In this document: in pieces, positions 11,674 to 21,835 of the stretch
Numbering within the stretch: the stretch's first letter is position 1
How the letters are laid out: the number at the start of each line of letters is the position of its first letter
Assembly: GCA_001600635.1 (NCBI GenBank)
Contig: BCKL01000014.1
Location: forward strand, 448,202 to 512,201
Reading direction: 5' to 3'
DNA: 64,000 nucleotides
Origin: Leucosporidium creatinivorum
Taxonomy: Eukaryota; Basidiomycota; Microbotryomycetes; Leucosporidiales; Leucosporidiaceae
Made by a program: the position numbers and the translations under genes
Notes under the pieces: generated by a model
Told to the model about the DNA's origin: nothing
Seen by the model: only the letters and a program-made list of their open reading frames with translations
The model's database searches: none

Positions 11674-12730
11674 TCACACCGAAGCACGACTACCCTTCGT
11701 CCTATCTCCCAGCTTGCCGTTGGCCGCCTCCTCGCTGCTCCCTCCACTCCCGGCGCTGTCCTGCTGCTCAAACGACGCCCTCGACCTCACAGGGCTCAGC
11801 ACCCCTCTAGTAATCACCCTCTTAAAGCTCTTGTCATCCTTGCGACGCCTCGAGTCGCCCGACATGACCTCCGTAGCGATGAGAGCGAGGAGGGCGAAAG
11901 TGAGCCAGCTGCGAAAGGGAGCGCCGAGGTCAGCTCAGAGCGAGAACGGGGCAACGGAGGACGTACGTGACGACCCAAGTGACCCCTTCGAGACCGTAGA
12001 AGGTGTTGCAGCGATCCTGGATGCACCAGCCGGGGCCGAGGGAGGCGCAGCGACTCGCCGAGCAGGTGACCTTCGCGAGTTCGACGACGAGAGTGCCCGA
12101 GGCGACGAGGAGTTGGAGCTGTGGTGGGGTAGACTAGTCAGCTAGGGCTTTGAGGGAAGGATAGAGGAGCTTCAGACCCACGAAGGCGAGGAAGAAGACG
12201 GTCCAGTGGCCGAGCAGCGAACCGAGCCAGCGAGGAGAAGAGAAGATGCCGACGAGACAGATCGCTGTGGGTCGTAGAGGGTGAGCCCTTCTCCACGCTC
12301 TCTCCACTCACTCTGCTCACTCACCGCCGAAGAGCGTCGACCAGGCCATCGAGAACAGAGTTTGAATCGTCACTTGATGGAGAGCGTCGCCGGGCATGTG
12401 AGAGCCGTAGTGGTGCAGAAGCGAGCCAGCGAGACCGAGTCCTGTTTGGATAGAGTTTCAGCACTGCTCTCCGAGCTCTGGAGCGTCTCGCTTGCTCACC
12501 CGCGATGCTGAAGGCGAGTGTCACGGCGAGGATGCCCTTGTAGAGCGGCGTGAGGGTCTGTAAGGCAGCAGAGAGGTGTCAGCGGGCTTTAGAGCTACTT
12601 TAGTAGCTTCTAACTACCACAGGGGAGCGCATCCTGGTCGAGTCGAAGCGGGCGACGATGTGGTTGGAGTCCAAGAGCAAGTCGGATCTCGCTCACCCGA
12701 GTCCGTCGCCTCGCACCGTTAACTCGCCCT
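11660..12730 (-). repeat. Segmental duplication II, left arm (four-helix gene)
   Basis: Nearly identical in reverse complement to about 37785-38860, covering about 100 bp of 5' flank, all exons and all introns. The two copies differ by only about 2 nt in overall CDS span. Confidence 0.9.
11674..12632 (-). CDS. Four-helix (tetraspan) membrane protein, copy 1
   Basis: About 215 residues in six exons: MRSPV; LYKGILAVTLAFSIAG (helix 1); GLAGSLLHHYGSHMPG and LFSMAWSTLFG; ICLVGIFSSPRW and GHWTVFFLAFVG; LLVASGTLVVELAK; a Cys-rich loop (CSASRCASLGPGWC, CNTFYGLEGVTWVV); the last helix LTFALLALIATE; and a Ser/Lys-rich cytosolic tail. The Cys-rich loop and the (L/Q)EGV(T/A)W signature before the last helix are shared with 36877-37603, 37880-38843 and 44998-45931, which makes a local family. 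All introns here have usable sites, including TTTCGCAG before the last exon, which copy 2 has lost. Plasma-membrane or endomembrane location is likely; the function is unknown. It resembles MARVEL/tetraspan-type proteins only in topology. Confidence 0.8.
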
Positions 12731-12808
12731 CTCCTGCAGCAACCACAGAAAATGAGAAATGCAATACTGAAACTGTCCGTCTAATCTACATCTAACCAAC
12801 CCCGCCTG

Positions 12809-15527
12809 CTAATCAAGGTACTGCTCCCAGAAGCCTCTGGTCCCGTTCGTCGGCGCTCGGCTTTCTTCCTCGATGCCCAGCAGCTTCGCGACGAGGTCGT
12901 ACACTTCTAGATTGGGGAAGCCGGGGATGACGGTGATCTGAGCGTCAGGGTCGGTGTTGGTCTCGTTGATTTGACGACGGCGAAGGTCGGCCGAGCGGAT
13001 CGAGTTGGCGAAGGGCTGTTCGAAGGTTGCTGGTCAGCACGAAGAGCGAGAGGCAACAGCGAGAGGCGACGGATTACTCACGCCATGCGCGCAGAAGATA
13101 GCATGCATTGAGGGCTGCAAGGAGGGACGAAGAGGTCAGCTCCAGCGCCGAGAAGCACGACGAGCCGAACTCACATCGGCAGGATCGTAGCCGTGATTGC
13201 CCTTGGGCACGTAGTCGCCTTTCATTGTCACATGGAAATCATGACGGTTGGAGATGGCCCATCCTGGCTCCGGAACAGCGTAGATGGGAGCGATGCGCTG
13301 CGAGAGGAACGGTCAGCTTAGTCGCTCCCGAGCAGTGAGACGTTCGAGCTCACCTCGTGTCCACCGAAGTGCCACCTCTCGGGCATGGTATCGTGCGTAA
13401 AGACCTGGAAGCCACCCTTGCTGTCGGCCGAGGCGTTCTGCAGCTTAGCGAGCATGAGGTCCGTGTCGATGTGAGGGGCGAAGCGAAGACCGGCGGAGGG
13501 CCATCCTGCAGAGACTCCGAGCAGGTCAGCGACACGCGAGAGTAAAGCGAAAAAGTCATCACACTGACCCTCGTTGCGTTCGATGCCGTTGAAGCCTTCT
13601 TCGCCGAGGATGTCATCGAGGAAGACGAGGCGCTCGTTGTGGGTGTCTGAGGTTGTGCGAGGTCAGCGGCTATCCTCCAAGGTATTTGAGCCACATGTTG
13701 CTCACCAGTCATGCCGTGATCCGAGACGAAGATGACATCCACAATTTCGGTCAAGTTGCGCTCCTCGAGTAGCTCGTAAACCTCTTTCGCAAAAGTGTCC
13801 ATCGATCCAAGCGTCAACTCAACCTTGTGCGAATGAGGACCGGAGCGATGGCCCTCCTGATCGACCTCGGGGGCATAGGCTGTGATCAAGTGCGGTCGAG
13901 CCGAGAGGGGAAGGTCGAGCCACGAAGCGAGCTTGTTGATCTTTTTGCGGTAGTGGTAGTGGTTGATGAAGGGGTAGAAGAAGGTCGGCTTGATGCCATC
14001 GAGCATTTTTGGAGGACCTGCGAGTGAGCAGCGTCAGCAGACGAGCCGAGGGATTGCTCGGCGCCGAAGCGGCCTGCCAACGAGGCGGGACTTTGCGAGG
14101 GAGAAAAAAGAGCCAACGTACCAGGCCACATGAGGACAGCAGACCTCAAGCCATTCTTGACGGCGGTAGACCAGATCTGCGAGCGACGAGACGATCAGCC
14201 GAGCTCGAGTTCCCCTCACCCTCGCCGAAAGCTACTCACCGGCTCTCCTCCCCACCACTCGGGACCCCAGCTCTTCGATGGCTCAGTGTAGACAAACTCC
14301 TTGTCCAGTGCGGGATCGTAGAAGTCGTTGGCGACAATGCCGTGGGAGGAGGGGTAAAGTCCGGTCCTGAGAGCGGCGGAGGTCAGCTTTCGGCGACGCT
14401 GAGCAGAGAAGAGAAGTCAAAGCTCACAGAATCGACCAATGGTTGACGAAAGTAAGAGACGGGAAAACGGGTTGCAGGTACTCGGCGCGCTGTAATTCCA
14501 AGCCACGGTCAGCGAGGGCTACCCGGAGGACGACTAGGCGACCTACCAGTCCCTTCCGCGAGATATTGAGAAGGTGAGGAGTGAGGCCTCGCTCAAGGTA
14601 ATCCGCGCGGACACCATCCAACGAGATGAGGATCACGGTCGGTTCTGCTCGGCGCCGAGAGGTCAGCCCCGTTCACTCCGGCGACATGTCCAGCACTAGT
14701 ACTCACCATACCAGTGCGTGCCGTTCCATCTCAGTTCTCTTCCATTCGCACCCTTTACCAGCTCACTCTCCGCCTTACTCGCTCCCCCATCTCCTCCAGC
14801 CCAGTTCGGGACGGCGCTGGCGCTCGCTCGGCTGCCTCCAATCGAAGCGAAGGGGACGTCGCCAAACTTGGCGTCCGATGGCAAAGGGTTCGCAGCGATG
14901 ACGCCGCTGTCCTTGTTGTAAGTGCCGACCGAGAGATTGGCGCCCGAGTAGTAGGAGGAGGGGAGCGAGGTGTCGGAGGTGCCGGGGAGGTAGGAGGAGA
15001 TGGAGGATTGAAGGCGGGAGGAGTAGGGCGAGGAAGGGTGGAAGAGTAGGCCGAGTAGGAAGAGCATGATGAAGAACAAGATAGTGAGGGAGATGGTGCG
15101 AAGCGAGCACTGCCAGAGGAACGCGCGAAGGGTCAGGTCTGTTGCAGCGGGTGGGCTGTAGGGCAGCAGCGCAGCCTCGTGCAAAGCTACAGAACGCTCC
15201 GCTGCCGCTGACAGGCAACGCGAGACTCACATGTACTTTGCCCAGCCAGTCCTTGCTCTTGCCCTCGAGCAACACCCCTTCCCTCTCCAGTTCTTCCGCT
15301 TCCTCGTTCTTCTCGCCGCTGAGCAGCCCCCGATGACCATCTATATCCTCCTGCTCCGTGTCGTCCTCCTGGGTATCGTGTGCTGGTGCGCCTCGTCGTC
15401 CTCGCTGGCGTTGGCGCTGTGTTTCAAGATCGGACAGCTCTTCAGAGTCGGCGTCGTGAGAGTTCAGTGGTAGTGCTGCACTAGAAGAGGATCCTGGAAC
15501 CGCCGAGTATGAGCCTTGTCGGGGCAT
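12809..15527 (-). CDS. Type II membrane ectonucleotide pyrophosphatase/phosphodiesterase
   Basis: Alkaline-phosphatase superfamily NPP enzyme hydrolysing pyrophosphate or phosphodiester bonds of nucleotides, probably in the secretory lumen or outside the cell. A cytosolic acidic N-terminus of about 100 residues is followed by one membrane segment (ISLTILFFIMLFLLGLLF) and a Ser-rich stem. Catalytic motifs: ILISLDGVRADYL (metal Asp), FPSLTFVNHWSIL (nucleophile Thr), TGLYPSSHGIVAN, APEVDQEGHRSGPHS (metal Asp and His), VIFVSDHGMT (Asp-His) and KGNHGYDPA (metal His), so the metal and nucleophile set looks complete. The C-terminus is GTRGFWEQYLD then TAG at 12809. More than ten introns; most carry a TCGGCG/CGCCGA word near the branch point. 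The first intron must use the CTCTGGCAG acceptor to keep frame into the membrane segment. Confidence 0.9.
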
Positions 15528-15747
15528 CGTGCCAAAGTGGACGAGCTGAGATTAGGGCGGGAACGAGAGCGCGAACGGGTCGCGGAGCTCGAGAAGGGTC
15601 GCGATTCGCAGGCAGCGTGAAGGGTTTTGCAAATCTTTCGATGGATAAAATACCTCTTTCCGATCTACCATGCTGCTCTAGCGACCTGTAGCTCTATCCG
15701 CAACCTCGGGCCCCTCTATCTCGGCGTTCGGCTCCCCCGCTCCCAGC

Positions 15748-16795
15748 TCATTCTACTGTCGCCCATACGCTCCTCTCACACCTAACCCAAGCAACGCCCC
15801 ATTCCTCTTCCCACCCCATGGCCCTCATCAACCCTCTACTCTCCTCATTCGTCAGCCCAACATGAGCGAAGCCTCTCACTCCCTCTCCTCCCTGCTCCTG
15901 CAGCCTCTTCTCCCTCGCTTTGATGATGATGCGCGCTAGTCCTTTCCGGCGATGTGAGGGAGAGACGTATAGAGTGCCGAGACAGCCGTCGCGGTGAGTA
16001 AAGCAGGAGGCGATGAGGACGGGTTCGGCGGAGGGTGAGGAGTCGTTGAAGAAGAGGGCAGTGGAGTAAGGGAGACGGCCGAGAAGATATGCTGGTGGAT
16101 GGGCAACCTCGGAGGTGAAGAGGATCTGTTGCAGTGCGAGAAAGCGGAAGCAAGTCAGCTCGGCGCTTCGTCGAGTCTCGTTCTTACGAGTCAAGGCCGT
16201 CTTATAGAGGCCCGGCGGCTCGAGAAGCATCACTAACCTCGTCGATATCCTCTGGTCTCGCCTCGCCACTAGTCACGCCCTCCGGCAGCTCTCCAGGCTC
16301 CCTTTCGGCCTTCCCCTCCGGCGCCAGATGGGTCTTGTACTCGCTCACGCTGGTCGGGTTCAGCCTCCGCCTGATCACAGGTAGCCAGCGCTCGTGTACA
16401 GCTCCCACCGAAATAGGACCTGTAACACGATGGTTTGTGAGCGCTCAGAGCCGAGAGGGCGGAAGCGAGCGCCGAAGCTCACCTTCTCGTTCCTTCGGCA
16501 ACGACCTGAACCACTCCCCCAGCGCGTTGAGCAGCAGATTCTCTCCTTCTTCCAGCTTCTCTTGATTTGTACCACTTTCCAACGAGCAGAACGGTCTGAC
16601 CTGGTTGCCGAAATCGGCGAGGAGGATCCAGACGGATGATGGAGTGGTGTTGGGAAGGAAGGTGGCATAGCAGGTGACTGTAGGATTAGGAAGGAGGGCG
16701 GTGTTGTATGAGGGGAGAGAAACGGGGAGGTGTGGAGCGAGGTGGGAGGCGAGGAGTGGGAGCGAGGACGAGGGCCAGACGTGTAGGAGGGGCAT
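15748..16795 (-). CDS. GNAT-type N-acetyltransferase
   Basis: Three coding exons. The C-terminal part holds the acetyl-CoA site of the GNAT fold: GTLYVSPSHRRKGLARIIIK, where RRKGLA is the pyrophosphate loop, followed by AHVGLTNEESRGLMRAMGWE. It is closest in style to the FR47/GLYAT-like branch, with an N-terminal half that is less conserved (PSSSLPLLASHLAPHLPVSL, then WILLADFGNQVRPFCSLE). Substrate unknown, probably a small amine or amino acid conjugate. ATG 16795 directly follows a CGTACAG acceptor; the matching GTAAGT donor near 16856 implies a leader intron. No signal peptide, so cytosolic. Confidence 0.8.
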
Positions 16796-17243
16796 CTGTA
16801 CGAGGGAGGGTTAGCGGGAGCAGTACAAGCATCGGAGTGGCAGACTTACCTTGCTGGCAGACGAGCAGAAGAGCAGAGAGAGGCAGGAAGCCGAGAGCAG
16901 CGAGCCGCGTGCTCTCCAGGTGCCGGCCTTGAGTCAGATGTGGGGTAGCAAGGCGTCGAAGGTAAGCAGAGCAGCAAGGGAGTTGAGTATGGCTCAATAC
17001 TGAGCTCCGAGTGTTGAGATGCGAGCTGAGCGAGAGCGGCGGAGTGGAAAGAGCGAACCGTTGCTGTACTCAGAGTAGGGAGGATCGGCTGTCGTCTGTT
17101 ACTATCATTGAATCAGCTCTTATTTCTTGTCGGACTCTCACAAGCTGTCGTTCTCGCTTTCGGATTACTTCCTCCTCATCGCCGAGCTCCTTTCCAGCCC
17201 CTCAATAGCATAGCAATAAGTTCGTTCTCCGTCGAGGAGGCTC
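16796..17243. other. Spacer with leader intron of the GNAT gene
   Basis: Minus strand: a CAGCAAG/GTAAGT donor near 16856 pairs with the acceptor directly before ATG 16795. The rest is the promoter of that gene and the 3'UTR of the GPI protein gene ending at 17244. No other gene seen. Confidence 0.5.
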
Positions 17244-18682
17244 CTAGAACATCCCAACTGCTGCAGCAAGGCCAACAGGAACCATCAAAGCGCTGTATCC
17301 GACCCTGAGCACCCCGGCCGAACTTTCGGCGGCGGTCGATTTGGCGCTGGCGGAGGTGGCTGAGGAGCGGGAGGAGGAGGCGGAGGCTAAAGCAAGGGGA
17401 GAGGAGGTCATGGCGGGAGTCTTGAGGGGAGCGGAGGCGAGAGAGGCCATCGAGATGGTAGTGAACGATGCTTCGGCCTGAGAAGGACGAGAAGTTCGGG
17501 TCAGCCTCTGTGCTTGAGGAGGATGAGGAGGGAGAGGGAAGACGCACTGAGCTATCAGTCGAGCCGCGCTTAACGCTGGCAGATGCTGAAGTCGAAGAGA
17601 TGGCTGCAGTAGATGCCTTGGCGCTGAGGAAGAAAGGAGGGTGAGCGAGAGGGACAGACGGTCGGGTGCTGACAGCTCACCCAGTGGCAGTCACACCAGC
17701 AGAAACAGGGTCTTTAGCCGCCGCCGAGGCTCCCCCGGCAGCTCCAGCGGATGACCTGCCCCTCTCCCTCGTCAGCTCACTATCGCCGAGCCTGACTTCC
17801 TTCGCCGGACTCACCCAGCACCAACATTCCCACCCTCTCCCGCCTGATACTGCGCCGTCGGCTGCTTCGGCTGCGCAACAATGCTACACCCAGTCATAGC
17901 CGGACAAACCTCGGTCGTGAAATCGAAGACCTCCCCCGACCCAGATTGATCGCCGTCGAGCTTGAACTTGCCGCCGCAGTATGCGTAGAGAGGGTTCGAT
18001 TGCGTGACGACGCAGTCGAGTTGGTGGTGGTAATTGAGGGCGCCGACGTCTGTCGTTGAGGGGAGTTAGAGGTAGGGGAGGGGCGCCGAGCTTAAGCGGG
18101 AGGGCTTACACTGCGAAGGGGAGGTCAGCACGGTTCAGCGGTGGGCGAGGGAGTACTCACGTTGATACACTCCTCACGGAAAGCGGTGCAGAAAGTGGTG
18201 GTGTCGCTGTAGCCTGTATACTAATTCCGAAAGGTAGCGCCCGAGGAAAGGTTAAACGAGGGTCAGCTTCTGTACCCGCAACTGACAATGTTTGACGCTG
18301 CAGAAGGTCCAGCGTGCCGCTCATCTCCCATCTCTCCTCACACAACTCCTGCACCTTCCTCTCCCGTCCGTCGCTGCTACCCCGACGTCCTTCCCTTCCG
18401 CAGAGTCTCCGCTCGTCCAGCATTTTTCCAGGAAGTAAAGCAGCTGTACCTCACTGCTCCATCTCCCCGCCCCGACCCGCCTGCTTCGAGGAGAAGCGCC
18501 GCCAGCGTCCCGAGCGCCGAATCAACGTCCCCTCCTCTTCCTCTCTCCCGGGGCCTTGGGAGCGACTAGCGAGCAGAAGCACCCACCTTGATACTATAGT
18601 CCCTTTCCGCTACTGTGCCCTGCGAGAAGAGCGCTGTGGCTGTAGATGCGCAGGCGAGGAGGAGGGCGACGGCGGGGAGCAT
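17244..18682 (-). CDS. Secreted GPI-type cell-surface protein 1
   Basis: Signal peptide MLPAVALLLACASTATAL, then RDYSIK. The second exon starts YTGYSDTTTFCTAFREECIN, and a Cys-containing core follows (LDCVVTQSNPLYAYCGG, DFTTEVCPAMTGCSIV). Next are Ser/Ala/Thr-rich segments and a C-terminal hydrophobic stretch (SALMVPVGLAAAVGMF) like a GPI-attachment signal. Paralogue of the gene at 19072-20257: same exon plan, same FCxAFxExCI motif. Between CIN and the core exon, frame is kept only if two introns (18111-18160 and 18050-18109) flank a single-nucleotide exon at 18110; a GTATCA donor inside GAGTGTATC would avoid this but would lose the conserved Cys. Likely a wall or plasma-membrane surface protein; function unknown. 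Confidence 0.75.
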
Positions 18683-19071
18683 CTTGCTCGAGGAGGGAGA
18701 GAGCAGGGATGCGAGAAACAGTGAAGGCGAAGGAGTGTGAAAGGTGCACGAGTAGGCTGCTTGGTGGTGATGTCGAGTCAGGGAGGGGAAAGAAGACCGC
18801 GAAGCTCGAGCGGAAAGACGGCGCGCGAAGGCCTGAGCTTTCTGCTTTTTAGACCAACCACGGACCATGGTGCAGTCAAGTGAGCACACAGAGTTAGGGA
18901 GAAGTCTGCTGCTCGTCAGACGTTCGGTCGTTGAGCCACTAGATCATGCGATAGAGGCTCCGGCTCATCGCCGAGCTCTCCCATTCCCTCGCTGACCGTT
19001 GTTCTGTCCACCAACAGCACTAGCGTCCATTTCCAACCCATAAGCATAAGTCTATATCTCTACTGCTTCCC
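18683..19071. other. Spacer between the two GPI-protein genes
   Basis: Promoter of the upstream GPI gene and 3'UTR of the other. Nothing recognisable. Confidence 0.5.
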
Positions 19072-20257
19072 CTAGACCAACACCACCAGCCCCACCACTC
19101 CCGCAACTCCAACGACCCAGCTTGCCCCGCCAGCGCCGAACTTGAAGCTGGCGGCCGAGCTGGGGTTTTCGGTCCTCGCAGGGCTTGGGGCGGGGGTGCC
19201 GATTGCTGTATTCGAGTTGGACAGAGTAGCAGAGGCGGAAGAGGGCGAGGAGGTGCTATAGGGCAGAGAATCCCGGGCGTCAGTTCAAGCTCGGCGTCGC
19301 GTCGCGTTGCGCTCGGCGCTCATCCGACCCTACCTCTCGCTCTCATTCTGCTTCCTAGCCCTCTCCCAAGCATCCTCCGAATCATCCACCATCCTAGTGC
19401 CAGGCATCCTAACGGCCACCTCGTAGGTCACGTCGTCTGCATCGCTGCTCGCATCGTAGGGCACGACACCACTCCCGTAATAGACGTAGACTCGTTCAGT
19501 GAAGTTGTAAGGGGAGGGAGCAAAGAAGCAGTCGAGGGTTGGGGGGTTGAGGAAAGGTGGGGGGAACTTGGAGGTGTCTGCTCGAGGAGGCATTAGCTGG
19601 CTCGGGGCGCGCCGAGAATGGGATGTCACTTGCGCTGTGGAGTAGAGAGGAGGGTCAGAGAGTGGATGGAGAAGACAGCAAGATAGAGTGCAGACGTACA
19701 GCAATGCAGTCCTCGGTGAACGCGCTGCAGAAGCCCGTCGTGCTGTCGTAGCCGGAGTACTGTGCTCGGCGATGAAGGTGTCCAGCGCCGAGGAGGGGTT
19801 TGTGAAGTAGAGGGAAAGACGGAGAGCAGTGTCAGCTGTCTGTAGGTTAACTTGAGTCGTAGTTTCTGATCCGCTCTGCCTCCCTGCACCCCACTGAGCA
19901 TCCTAGCGAGCAGCGCTCGACCCCCTGCCTCAGCTCAGGCTCGCCGCGATCTCCGAACCCATCTTCCAGCCCGTAAGATTGCTCACACAGCGCGTCGATT
20001 TACTCCCCTATACTCCCTTCACATCCTTCTGCTCTGCCCCCACTGCTTCTCCCCTGCAGAGCCAACTCGCAATGCCCCGGCTCGAACGACACCCCTCCTC
20101 CGCCCTTCCCTGCGCACTCTGCATGCAAGCTCTACATAGCCGTCGAGCTCACGCCAATAACATAATCCCTACTTGAATTCGTAGCCTGCGCTTGCACCGA
20201 ACCAACCGCGGCTGCAGCGAGAGCGAGGAGGGCGACAGTAGTTGAGAGACGGAGCAT
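19072..20257 (-). CDS. Secreted GPI-type cell-surface protein 2
   Basis: Signal peptide MLRLSTTVALLALAAAAVG, then QATNSSRDYVIG. Second exon YSGYDSTTGFCSAFTEDCIA; core exon TSKFPPPFLNPPTLDCFF and NFTERVYVYYGSG with a possible N-glycosylation site. The last exon is Ser/Thr/Ala-rich and ends in a hydrophobic stretch (WVVGVAGVVGLVVLV) then TAG, typical of a GPI signal. Paralogue of 17244-18682. The frame again needs a one-nucleotide exon, here at 19634, between a GT-AG intron (19635-19699) and a GC-AG intron with the strong GCAAGT donor (19578-19633). A 56-nt poly-G/C tract lies about 210 bp upstream of the start. Confidence 0.75.
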
Positions 20258-20484
20258 GCGCGCGGGCGAGTCGACTCGAGGGGCGAGGGGGGGGGCGGGT
20301 TTGAGGGGACGAGAGGAAGTGCGGGATAGGGGAAGGAGGATAGAAAACTTAGGGAGAAAGGTGCTGCTCTGAGAGGCAAGGAGATGCCGAGAGAGAGGAA
20401 GGGGGGAGACAGCACCGCTCGCAAGACCCGGCGCCCGGCGCTTTGGAGTCGCGAGGTGGGCAGTCAGGGGGGGGGGGGGGGGGT

Positions 20485-20522
<38 letters not shown>

Positions 20523-20780
20523 CGAGGTTGAGCTGCTGAGGGGCAGGATGAGGCTGCAGAGGAGTACTCCATACAGAGTAAGATCAACGCACGGGATTGC
20601 GAGCAGAACTGAGCAAAGCAAGCGCGAGCTCGACGCGATCGAGAACTGCTTTCGCCGAACCCTTTTCCCCGGCGCCTCAAGAAGCACAGCAATGTCCTCA
20701 GTATTCACAAACAGCACATCACCACAAAGAGTACAACACGCTGCTCCTCCCAACCCCTCGACAGCCCAAGCGCGACCGGA
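20258..20780. other. Promoter region of GPI protein 2
   Basis: Contains the long G homopolymer described separately. A frame across it encodes poly-Pro or poly-Gly only because of the homopolymer. No gene seen. Confidence 0.5.
20467..20522. repeat. Poly-G/C tract, 56 nt with one T
   Basis: Plus strand reads G from 20467 to 20522 apart from a T at 20484. It is about 210 nt upstream of the start of the GPI protein 2 gene, which reads it as poly-C. Length may be affected by sequencing or assembly. Confidence 0.95.
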
Positions 20781-21542
20781 TCAAGCAGTCATCCCATTCG
20801 AAACGGCCGTGTCGTTGGGCGCTGCTGCCTCCGAGTCGAGCCGTGGTCGTTTGTTACAGTGTGGTGGTGAATCTGGTGGTGGATGGTCCTATTGGGATGC
20901 GCGGAGAGTGACATGTCAGCCACTGTAGTTCAGCCCTTGCAAACCATCGCCGAAGCTCGGCCCTCCCTCTCCTGCAGCTGCACCCAGCCGAGCACAAACA
21001 GACTCACCTTCCTAACCTTGCCGTTCACTTCCTCCTTCCCATCCCTCTCCTCTCCACCCTGCTGCTCTCCCTCAATCTTGCCCTCTCCCCCTGCCCCACC
21101 ACCACCAACCCCTTCCCCCTCCTCCTCCTCCTCATCCGAGAACAAATCATCCTCCGCCGGTCGTAGGTGCGAGTAGTCCGAATCGTAGATTTGGTCGATG
21201 ATGAGACTGTTTTCACAGCAGGGAGAGGTGTCAGTGAGCTACAGCAAGCGCAGGGAGCGGGAATGAGAGCTGGGCACGCACTCGACCTCGTCCTGTAGTC
21301 GTTGGACTTTGACATCCTTCTCCCCAGCTTCCAGTTTGAGGTCTTTGCTCATCTGTAGTCGAAACACGCTGGTCAGCTACAGGCTAGAGAGAGCTGAGAG
21401 AGAGAGAGCTGAGAGAGAGAGAGCTGAGAGAGAGAGAGCTAACCTCTTGAGCTCGAGCGTAAGCGCGTTGAAGTCGGGCGTATTTTGCTTTGAGGGCGTA
21501 GCGAGCAGTGAGGTCGGGTGGTGCTCCTGCTGTAGAGGCCAT
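20781..21542 (-). CDS. Small coiled-coil acidic nuclear-type protein
   Basis: Four exons, about 160 residues. Residues 10-60 form a coiled coil (YALKAKYARLQRAYARAQE, MSKDLKLEAGEKDVKVQRLQ) followed by DLIIDQIYDSDYSHLRP. Then come a Glu run and a Gly/Glu-rich acidic stretch, and a last exon with a short basic motif (NKRPRLD). Start-codon context and splice phases are clean; the first intron holds a 15-nt pyrimidine/purine minisatellite. The pattern of coiled coil plus L-I-x-x-I-Y/L-D is reminiscent of the INO80-complex subunit F (TFPT-like) domain, but this is a weak guess. Confidence 0.7.
21384..21440. repeat. 15-nt minisatellite inside an intron
   Basis: About three and a half tandem units of GCTGAGAGAGAGAGA (plus strand). 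In the minus-strand gene they are CTCTC-rich units directly after a GTTAGC donor, so the repeat is transcribed and then spliced out. Confidence 0.9.
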
Positions 21543-21835
21543 TCGGAGAGAGGTACAGAAGTAGCAGCAGCGAGTAGTGGACGGAGAGGAAGCGTTGGAA
21601 CGCGTTGAAGCCGTCGTCGCTTCTCTGGCTCCTACAGCTCTCTCTTCTCTCTCTCGTTCTTTGCTCTTTGTTGATCGTCTCCTTTTGGGTTGTTAGCCTC
21701 GGGTCTCCAGTCCAATCTTCCAGCTCTCTCTTCCCTCTCTCGTCTTCCCTCTCTTCCTCTCGCTGTTTCAGTACTCTCCCTCTTCGACCTCTCCCTCTCC
21801 CTCCTCGCCTGCGCAGCCAACAGCAGTAACAAACG
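21543..21835. promoter_or_regulatory. Divergent promoter region
   Basis: 293 bp between the start codons of the coiled-coil gene (-) and the TIA1/PUB1-like gene (+); it must serve both. It is strongly CT-rich on the plus strand, as in many fungal leaders. Confidence 0.5.

Noticed and set aside
20443-20928. Frame encoding poly-Gly / poly-Pro
   Set aside because: Produced by the 56-nt G homopolymer and flanking promoter sequence.
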